Shown: in pieces, positions 5,949-10,835 of the stretch
Layout: the number at the start of each line of letters is the position of its first letter
Numbering within the stretch: the stretch's first letter is position 1
Source: Bacteroidota bacterium
GTDB lineage: Bacteria > Bacteroidota > Bacteroidia > Flavobacteriales > Weeksellaceae
Direction: 5' to 3'
NCBI GenBank assembly: GCA_018266965.1
Contig: JAFDZJ010000356.1
Coordinates: 1 to 10,835 of the forward strand
Length of the DNA: 10,835 nucleotides
Made by a program: the position numbers and the translations under genes
The notes under the pieces: generated by a model
Told to the model about the DNA's origin: nothing
Database searches by the model: none
What the model saw: only the letters and a program-made list of their open reading frames with translations

Positions 5949-7715
5949 CTATTGATGTTTGATTTTTTCATACAGTTTTGCTAATGATTGCAACAATGCA
6001 ACAGGCGAGGTAAGGATTTGATAATGATTTTGTCCGAACATTTGTGGCAAATAGTATTTTGCCTGTGTTTCTATTGCAAGTGCATAGGAATTGATATGCT
6101 GCTCGTTGAGTTCTCGAAGTGCTTGTTTTATGTCTTGTATCCCGTATTGACCCTCGTATTTGTCGAAATCATTTGGTTTTCCGTCGGAAAGGAGAATAAT
6201 CCATTTGTTTTTTGCAGAAGATTTCTGTAATCTAGCTCCTGCGTGTCGAAGAGCCGGACCAATCCTGGTATAACCAACAGGTTCCGCAGCTCCAATTTTC
6301 AATTTAGCTTGTTGCCAATTTTCATTAAAATCTTTCAGGGTAATATAGGTAGTATAGTTTCGGGTTTTGGAAGAGAAACCATCAATAGAGAAATCAATAT
6401 CAAACTCATGAAGAATTTCGCCAAACAATATTGACACTTCTTTTTCCACATCTATCACTCTGTTTCCTGCTGCATAACCATCGCTAGAAAGACTCAAATC
6501 CAATAGCAACAAAATAGCAATATCTTTTTCTTTTTTTCGCTGCGTAAGATAGACTCTTTCATCGGGAGTAATCTTGGAATGTATATCTGTATATAAATCT
6601 GTAATAGCATCTAAATCAAAATGTTCGCCTTGTATTTGTCGTCTATGTTGTAACATTCTGTTATTGACATTGGCGAGCATTTTTCGCAAACCCAACAAAG
6701 TGGTTTTGTATTTGGACATTGTTTTTTCATAATACAAAGTATTGGATTTCAGTTGAGTTTTGGGATATACTTTGCAAAAATTGGTTTTGTAAATTCTTTT
6801 TTTATAATCCCATTCATCATATTTCAAATGGTATCCTTTTTCGTCCACCTCGGCACTTTCGGCAACAGAAGTATTTTCTATAAAATCTGCTTGAAAAACG
6901 GAGTGTACCGTATCATCTACCCTTACGGTATATTTCATATTCATTTCTTCCAAAGCGTCATGATGGTCTTTCAGGTCATCTTTGCCATCAAAGTCTTTCC
7001 AATTCCCATTGAATTCTTCTGCTGATTCTATTTTCTCAAAATTGTGTAATAGGATATTTTCCTCGTACTGTTTTTTATCGATAGTCAAGGAGTTTATTTC
7101 TTCTACACCTTTGGCTTGTATTATAGTTTTGGGTTCGATATTTTGAGATAATTCATTAAGCGTATCATGAAAATTTTCAAGGGACTTTTGGTTTTTTGAT
7201 GGAGGGGAATTTTTCATCCATTTTCCAAAAAGCCATGAGGTTTGTGGCAGATTAGTTTTTTTGTCCAAAGGAATGTTCATTATAAAAAAAACATAATCTT
7301 TTTCTAGGTTTGGAAATTCAAAAAACAATTGTTCTAGAACAATTTTTGAAGTTTCCTCGGCTTTCAAATAACTATTTTCTTCTTGATAGTTTTCCGTATC
7401 CCAATTTAGTCCCAATTGCTTTTGTATGCAAAGGTATAAGGTTCGGAAAATATAAAATTTGCAATTTTGCTCATAGGTATCAAAAAGATAACAGCATTCT
7501 GGCAAAAAGTAATGCTCATCTTTGTAGCCACCTTCTTTTTCGGCAGGATAGATGTCTATTGCAAAACCGCTTACAGCCCTTGCTATTAGCGTGAGTTTAG
7601 CTTTTACATCATTTAGTTCTACCTTTTTATCGATGATTTCTACATTATTTCTTTTTTTATTTTTAAAGTATTTAATAACTTTTTTAAAAATAATTTCATC
7701 TAATTCCAAACCCAT
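5949..7715 (-). CDS. norD: NorD, nitric oxide reductase activation protein with VWA domain
   Basis: A 588-residue protein with a C-terminal von Willebrand factor A domain. The metal-ion-dependent adhesion site is complete: DLSLS (residues 406-410), T483 in GYTRIGPALR (481-490), and D511 in LLSDGKPND (508-516). Just before the domain is the NorD-type sequence YDEWDYKKRIYKTNFCKVYPK (299-319). No membrane segment or signal peptide is seen, so the protein is cytoplasmic. NorD works with the AAA+ ATPase NorQ; the pair is thought to insert or remodel the non-heme FeB centre of NorB. The region from about 160 to 290 is rich in charged residues and looks poorly conserved. Length is close to the usual 600 or so. 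norQ ends 28 bases upstream and norE begins 21 bases downstream on the same strand. Confidence 0.92.
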   Translation of the reverse strand: MGLELDEIIFKKVIKYFKNKKRNNVEIIDKKVELNDVKAKLTLIARAVSGFAIDIYPAEKEGGYKDEHYFLPECCYLFDTYEQNCKFYIFRTLYLCIQKQLGLNWDTENYQEENSYLKAEETSKIVLEQLFFEFPNLEKDYVFFIMNIPLDKKTNLPQTSWLFGKWMKNSPPSKNQKSLENFHDTLNELSQNIEPKTIIQAKGVEEINSLTIDKKQYEENILLHNFEKIESAEEFNGNWKDFDGKDDLKDHHDALEEMNMKYTVRVDDTVHSVFQADFIENTSVAESAEVDEKGYHLKYDEWDYKKRIYKTNFCKVYPKTQLKSNTLYYEKTMSKYKTTLLGLRKMLANVNNRMLQHRRQIQGEHFDLDAITDLYTDIHSKITPDERVYLTQRKKEKDIAILLLLDLSLSSDGYAAGNRVIDVEKEVSILFGEILHEFDIDFSIDGFSSKTRNYTTYITLKDFNENWQQAKLKIGAAEPVGYTRIGPALRHAGARLQKSSAKNKWIILLSDGKPNDFDKYEGQYGIQDIKQALRELNEQHINSYALAIETQAKYYLPQMFGQNHYQILTSPVALLQSLAKLYEKIKHQ

Positions 7716-7743
7716 AACTCTTTGTTTTTATACTATTTTGTAA

Positions 7744-8526
7744 CTATATCATCAAGTCGCTCAAATCTTTCAGTGCTTGTACTGTTTCCAGTTCGTCGGA
7801 AAGTGGTTCTATCACGGCAATATGTACAGCTAATCTTTTGGCAAGACCATTGTGTATAAGTTTTGCAGCATCTACCAACAATCGGGTAGAAACAGTTTCG
7901 GTAAGACCTAGCTCGGTAAGATTTCTTATTTTATTTCCTATTTTCACTAATTTTTCAGCAATATCTTTATCAATTCCCGTTTCTTGAATTAGGATTTCAA
8001 CTTCAATTTTCGGTTGAGGGTAATCAAATGAAACAGCAACAAATCGTTGTCTAGTTGAAGGTTTCAATTCCTTGAATCCTTTTTGATACCCCGGATTGAA
8101 AGATGCTACCAAAAGAAAATCCGGATGAGCCTTGATGGTTTCTCCAAGTTTATCGACAAATAACTCTCTCCTATGATCGGTAAGTGAGTGAATTGCAACA
8201 ATAACATCTGGTCTGGCTTCCGCTACTTCGTCCAGATAGAGTAAATATCCATTTTTAACTGCAATTGTAAGTGGACCATCTATCCAAACTGTTTCTGCTC
8301 CTTTTATGATAAATCTCCCAATCAAATCGGTAGAAGATGTTTCCTCGTGGCAGCTTACAGTAATTAGTTTTTTATTCAAGCTTTCTGCCATGTATTCTAC
8401 AAACCTAGACTTTCCGGTTCCTGTAGGTCCTTTTAATAACAATGGGAGTTTCAAGACATCACAATGATTAAATATTTCTATTTCGGCACCTATCGCTTTA
8501 TAAAAGATTGGGGCTATTTCTGTCAT
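7744..8526 (-). CDS. norQ: NorQ, MoxR-type AAA+ ATPase
   Basis: A 260-residue AAA+ ATPase of the CbbQ/NirQ/NorQ branch of the MoxR group. Walker A is GPTGTGKS (residues 33-40), Walker B is YLLYLDE (94-100), sensor 1 lies in VASFNPGYQ (140-148, N144) and the arginine finger region is STRQRF (157-162). DLIGRF (67-72) with GPLTIAVKNG (84-93) is typical of the family. Family length is about 260-270, so it is complete. It acts in the cytoplasm with NorD to activate NO reductase at the expense of ATP. The start at 8526 lies 102 bases after the norB stop, a gap that contains a hairpin followed by a T-rich run. No strong separate promoter is seen, so norQ probably depends on read-through from norCB. 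Confidence 0.93.
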   Translation of the reverse strand: MTEIAPIFYKAIGAEIEIFNHCDVLKLPLLLKGPTGTGKSRFVEYMAESLNKKLITVSCHEETSSTDLIGRFIIKGAETVWIDGPLTIAVKNGYLLYLDEVAEARPDVIVAIHSLTDHRRELFVDKLGETIKAHPDFLLVASFNPGYQKGFKELKPSTRQRFVAVSFDYPQPKIEVEILIQETGIDKDIAEKLVKIGNKIRNLTELGLTETVSTRLLVDAAKLIHNGLAKRLAVHIAVIEPLSDELETVQALKDLSDLMI

Positions 8527-8567
8527 GATATAATAATTTTAAAAGTGAAAATTTATTTTAAAGAAAA

Positions 8568-8593
8568 GGGATACAGGACTCAACCTATATCCC
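8568..8593 (-). terminator. Hairpin with T-rich run between norB and norQ (attenuating terminator)
   Basis: On the minus strand the bases from 8593 to 8568 form a 10-position stem, GGGATATAGG against CCTGTATCCC, with a single C-A mismatch and a 6-base loop. The sequence then runs straight into TTTTCTTTAAAA. This is the shape of an intrinsic terminator, with a better stem than any other hairpin in the window. It begins 36 bases past the norB stop. Because norQDEF lie downstream with no evident promoter, partial termination is the likely role; an RNA-stabilising 3' hairpin for norCB is an alternative. Confidence 0.55.
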
Positions 8594-8628
8594 AATCATA
8601 AAAAAACAGTTGATAATATATATTGAGT

Positions 8629-9978
8629 TTAGTTTTCTTCTTCTGTGGCGAGTATCAATCCTTGATCATTGGCTCTACCATATTTTACAAATTCTACGAT
8701 ATACATTGCAATTCCAGTGGTGAACAAAGTAGCACAAAGGATTAATACAATAAAATGCACCGATATTTCATTTTGAACATCCATAAACTCCATTTTTAGT
8801 TTTCTTTCCATATAGACTTGCGCAACTCCTGCAACGCCAAATGCTACTGTCATTCCGAGCATTCCTACATTGGACAGCCAAAAAGCCATGTGTCCATATA
8901 CACTGTCATATCTTTTTCTACCAGTAAGGTTAGGAAGTGCATAACTGATAATTGCTAAAACCATCATTGCATAAGCACCCCAAAAAGCATAATGTCCGTG
9001 CATAGCGGTAACCAAGGTACCGTGAGTATAGATATTAGTCTGTGGCAAAGTGTGTGCAAATCCTAACAAACCAGCTCCAACAAAAGAAACTATTGTAGAA
9101 CCTATTGTCCAGAATAATGCAATTTTATTAGGATGAGATTTCTCCCCTTTTCTATACATATATACTGCAAATAATGCCATACCTAGGAAAGCCAAAGGTT
9201 CCAATGCCGAGAAAATACCTCCTACAACGAGCCAGATTTTATTAACACCAATAAAATAATAATGATGTCCTGTACCTAGCAATCCGGAAAGAAAAGTTAA
9301 TCCAATAATTACATACAGCCATTTTTCTATAACTTCTCTATCTACACCTGTTAGTTTTATTAATAAATAAGAAAGTATCCCTCCCATGATAAGTTCCCAA
9401 ACACCTTCTACCCAAAGATGTACTACCCACCAACGGAAAAATGAATCAGTTACCTGGCTATCAAACCAAATCATTCCGGGAAGATAGAGTAATGCAGCAA
9501 ATACCAATCCCATTGTAAGTACCAAAGCAGTTGTAGTTCTTCTCTTTCCTTTGTAAAGTGTAGTGAGGATTAAACCTAAAAATAGCAATACATTTATTAC
9601 TACCAAATAGTCTAATTCTCTTGGTATTTCCAAAAATTTCCTACCTTCCCACCAGTTGAAGTGGTATCCTACAATTGCAGCGACCCCAACAACAGCCAAG
9701 GAAACCAATTGTACATACGCCAATTTCACATTCACCAATTCTCTTTGTGCTTCTTCCGGAATAATATAGTATGCAGCACCCATGAAACCAGACAACAACC
9801 ATACTACTAACAAATTGGTATGTACAGCTCTAGCAGCATTGAAAGGAACAAAATCATGCAACACATCATACCCAATCCTAGCAAAACCCATAACAAATCC
9901 ATAAACAATTTGTAGAGAAAACAACAGCATACAGAGTCCAAAAAACCAATATGCAACTTTCTGTGATTTATATTTCAT
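8629..9978 (-). CDS. norB: NorB, catalytic subunit of cytochrome c-dependent nitric oxide reductase
   Basis: A 449-residue integral membrane protein of the heme-copper oxidase superfamily with about twelve hydrophobic helices. It reduces 2 NO to N2O using electrons from NorC. All metal ligands expected by comparison with Pseudomonas NorB are visible: low-spin heme b ligands H53 (in AARAVHTNLL) and H329, heme b3 ligand H327 (MHGHYAFWGAY, 326-336), and FeB ligands H187 (VVHLWVEGVWE, 185-195), H238 and H239 (GTGHHYYFIG, 235-244). The conserved glutamates E191, E195 and E260 (SALEPLAF) are also kept, and there is no tyrosine cross-link motif of true oxidases. The protein lacks the N-terminal extension of quinol-dependent NorZ. 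A separate norC 17 bases upstream confirms the cNOR type. Confidence 0.97.
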   Translation of the reverse strand: MKYKSQKVAYWFFGLCMLLFSLQIVYGFVMGFARIGYDVLHDFVPFNAARAVHTNLLVVWLLSGFMGAAYYIIPEEAQRELVNVKLAYVQLVSLAVVGVAAIVGYHFNWWEGRKFLEIPRELDYLVVINVLLFLGLILTTLYKGKRRTTTALVLTMGLVFAALLYLPGMIWFDSQVTDSFFRWWVVHLWVEGVWELIMGGILSYLLIKLTGVDREVIEKWLYVIIGLTFLSGLLGTGHHYYFIGVNKIWLVVGGIFSALEPLAFLGMALFAVYMYRKGEKSHPNKIALFWTIGSTIVSFVGAGLLGFAHTLPQTNIYTHGTLVTAMHGHYAFWGAYAMMVLAIISYALPNLTGRKRYDSVYGHMAFWLSNVGMLGMTVAFGVAGVAQVYMERKLKMEFMDVQNEISVHFIVLILCATLFTTGIAMYIVEFVKYGRANDQGLILATEEEN

Positions 9979-9995
9979 TTTTTTAGTTTTTAAAA

Positions 9996-10430
9996 TTAAT
10001 TTTTATCTTTTGCTAATGGAGAAACCACTCTATCAAAACCATTGAGGTCTATTTTTCCAATCCATTTAAAGTACTCTATTACTGCTTCGGTATCCGCATC
10101 ATTCATTTGATACTTTACCATTTTCCTTCCTCGTGGTCCCCAAGGAGTTGGCGATTGCAATACTGCTTTTACATAACCCTCGCCTCTTCTCTCGATAACT
10201 TTCGTGAGTTCTGGAGCATAATAACCACCTTCGCCCAAAATGGTGTGGCAACCCATGCAGTTATTATTTTCCCAAATTTCCTTCCCTCTGATTACTTTTG
10301 CTGTAATCTTGTCGGAATGTGTCTGATCATTGGAAGGACTGAATGAGTAAACCGTAAGACCTATAAAAGCCATAAAAGTTACCGCAGTGCCTCCAATAAA
10401 AAACGCCCTTGCTTGTGATTTCGATAACAT
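9996..10430 (-). CDS. norC: NorC, membrane-bound cytochrome c subunit of nitric oxide reductase
   Basis: A 144-residue monoheme cytochrome c with an uncleaved N-terminal anchor (hydrophobic segment about 9-30). The heme attachment motif is CMGCH (residues 58-62), followed by ILGEGGYYAPELT (64-76), typical of NorC. The axial methionine is most likely M104 in GPRGRKMVKYQM (98-109); M109 is the alternative. The heme domain faces the periplasm, takes electrons from a soluble or membrane cytochrome c or cupredoxin, and passes them to heme b of NorB. Length matches NorC of other bacteria (about 146-150). It is the first gene of the cluster. The start codon at 10430 is preceded by A/T-rich sequence without a clear ribosome binding site. 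Confidence 0.96.
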   Translation of the reverse strand: MLSKSQARAFFIGGTAVTFMAFIGLTVYSFSPSNDQTHSDKITAKVIRGKEIWENNNCMGCHTILGEGGYYAPELTKVIERRGEGYVKAVLQSPTPWGPRGRKMVKYQMNDADTEAVIEYFKWIGKIDLNGFDRVVSPLAKDKN

Positions 10431-10460
10431 AATTTTAAATTTTACAATAGTTATTTTTAT

Positions 10461-10482
10461 AATAAGACTATTTTGTCTTATT
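10461..10482. promoter_or_regulatory. Inverted repeat AATAAGAC-N6-GTCTTATT in the norC leader
   Basis: Perfect 8-base arms at 10461-10468 and 10475-10482 flank a 6-base centre, 31 bases before the norC ATG. Relative to the transcript start inferred near 10489 the dyad is centred at about +17, a usual place for a repressor operator. In RNA it would be an 8-bp hairpin in the leader. One arm and its flank (TTTTGTCTTATTTT, 10471-10484) recur exactly at 10550-10563 further upstream. It does not match the NsrR consensus known from proteobacteria. Confidence 0.45.
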
Positions 10483-10492
10483 TTATTGATAG

Positions 10493-10500
10493 CAAAATTA
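10493..10500 (-). promoter_or_regulatory. -7 promoter element of norC
   Basis: The minus strand reads TAATTTTG from 10500 to 10493, a full match to TAnnTTTG. Its centre predicts a transcript start near 10489 and a leader of about 60 bases. No TTG-type -33 element is present at the expected distance, where the minus strand is a run of T. This fits a promoter that needs an activator, and a dyad is placed suitably upstream. Confidence 0.5.
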
Positions 10501-10522
10501 TTGCATATAAATTTTAAAAAAA

Positions 10523-10536
10523 ATGACTGTTGTCAT
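10523..10536. promoter_or_regulatory. Crp/Fnr-like dyad ATGAC-N4-GTCAT upstream of norC
   Basis: A perfect 14-base dyad, arms ATGAC (10523-10527) and GTCAT (10532-10536). The TGA-N6-TCA core has the same spacing as Fnr (TTGAT-N4-ATCAA) and Crp (TGTGA-N6-TCACA) sites. Its centre at 10529.5 is about 41 bases upstream of the transcript start inferred from the -7 element, the position of class II Crp/Fnr-activated promoters. In many bacteria nor genes are switched on by NO- or anaerobiosis-sensing members of this family. The regulator is not in the window. Confidence 0.5.
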
Positions 10537-10549
10537 AATATTAGGATTT

Positions 10550-10563
10550 TTTTGTCTTATTTT
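10550..10563. repeat. Second copy of a 14-base direct repeat in the norC control region
   Basis: TTTTGTCTTATTTT at 10550-10563 is an exact repeat of 10471-10484, 79 bases apart. The first copy contains one arm of the leader dyad, so this may be an upstream half-site for the same protein. It lies about 68 bases upstream of the inferred norC transcript start. Low sequence complexity means chance is not excluded. Confidence 0.35.
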
Positions 10564-10613
10564 GAAAAATCAATATAAAACCCAACATTCAAGAAAAATT
10601 TTAAACAAAAAAA

Positions 10614-10643
10614 TTATTATCTTAAATTTGCAGTTGATAATAA
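10614..10643. other. AT-rich inverted repeat TTATTATC-N14-GATAATAA
   Basis: Perfect 8-base arms at 10614-10621 and 10636-10643 enclose 14 bases. Read on the minus strand the stem is followed directly by seven T, so it could be a weak terminator for transcription coming from the right. The loop holds TAAATTTG (10623-10630), a -7-like element on the plus strand without a -33 partner. The remaining bases from 10565 to 10660 show no gene or clear site. Confidence 0.25.
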
Positions 10644-10660
10644 ATTTTTCAAAAAAGTTA

Positions 10661-10835
10661 GAGCCTGTTTAAATTTTATATCTAATTTTTTTGTAGGTTT
10701 TTTTAGATGAATTTTTTGTTTTAAATTTGAAGTTTTAGCGGGCTAAAACAAGAAGTTAAAATAGAAAATACGCTGAAAAGAACACAAAAAAATAGATAAG
10801 AAGTTCAAGAATGCTTAAAAATAAATATTTCGATA
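10661..10835 (+). mobile_element. Possible end of an insertion sequence (IS5-like), transposase outside the window
   Basis: From 10661 the sequence opens with GAGCCTGTTTAAA, which resembles terminal inverted repeats of IS5-family elements that begin GAGCC or GAG..TGTT. The three bases before it are TTA, compatible with the TNA target duplications of one IS5 subgroup. Some 70 bases inside is a strong hairpin, GTTTTAGC-GG-GCTAAAAC (10732-10749), of the kind that shields transposase genes from outside transcription. An ATG at 10811 opens a frame (MLKNKYFD) that runs off the right edge and could be the transposase start. Only one end is visible and no transposase motif can be seen, so the call is tentative. 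Confidence 0.3.

Noticed and set aside
10387..10578. Open frame of 63 codons on the plus strand across the norC start and control region
   Set aside because: It is low-complexity hydrophobic sequence from an AT-rich region, without family resemblance, and it runs through the promoter and both dyads.
10750..10835. Minus-strand open frame of hydrophobic residues entering from the right edge
   Set aside because: It is only about 24 codons long inside the window, rich in Phe and Leu as expected from A-rich sequence on the other strand, and cannot be told from chance.

Overview
The window is AT-rich and reads as chromosome of a member of the Bacteroidota, most likely a flavobacterium. Three things point that way: the protein sequences of several housekeeping genes, A-rich start regions without clear Shine-Dalgarno sites, and repeated matches to the Bacteroidota -7 promoter element TAnnTTTG upstream of genes. 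No tRNA, rRNA or CRISPR array was seen.

Left part (1-4133): ordinary accessory and housekeeping genes in mixed orientation. A YghO-like GNAT protein is cut by the left edge (minus strand). It is followed by a YugP-type membrane zinc peptidase (plus), a YigZ/IMPACT family protein and the 23S rRNA pseudouridine synthase RluF (both minus), a DUF2062 membrane protein (plus), and a dimethylarginine dimethylaminohydrolase/arginine deiminase-type enzyme (minus) with a good promoter and a dyad in its leader.

Middle (4301-5047): a secreted protein of unknown function built from two copies of a domain of about 100 residues.

Right part (5114-10430): a complete cytochrome c-dependent nitric oxide reductase cluster on the minus strand. 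In transcription order it is norC, norB, norQ, norD, norE, norF, the same order as the Paracoccus denitrificans norCBQDEF operon. NorC and NorB are the catalytic complex that reduces 2 NO to N2O. NorQ (MoxR-type AAA+ ATPase) and NorD (von Willebrand A protein) are the known activation pair. NorE and NorF are small membrane proteins related to oxidase subunits III and IV. All heme, FeB and glutamate positions expected in NorB are present. A hairpin followed by a T-rich run lies between norB and norQ and could lower expression of the accessory genes relative to norCB.

The 405 bases right of norC (10431-10835) hold the control region and probably a foreign edge. A -7 element lies 63 bases upstream of norC. 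A Crp/Fnr-like dyad (ATGAC-N4-GTCAT) is centred about 41 bases upstream of the inferred transcript start, and a second dyad lies in the leader. Beyond 10661 the sequence looks like the end of an insertion sequence whose transposase would lie outside the window; this last point is tentative.
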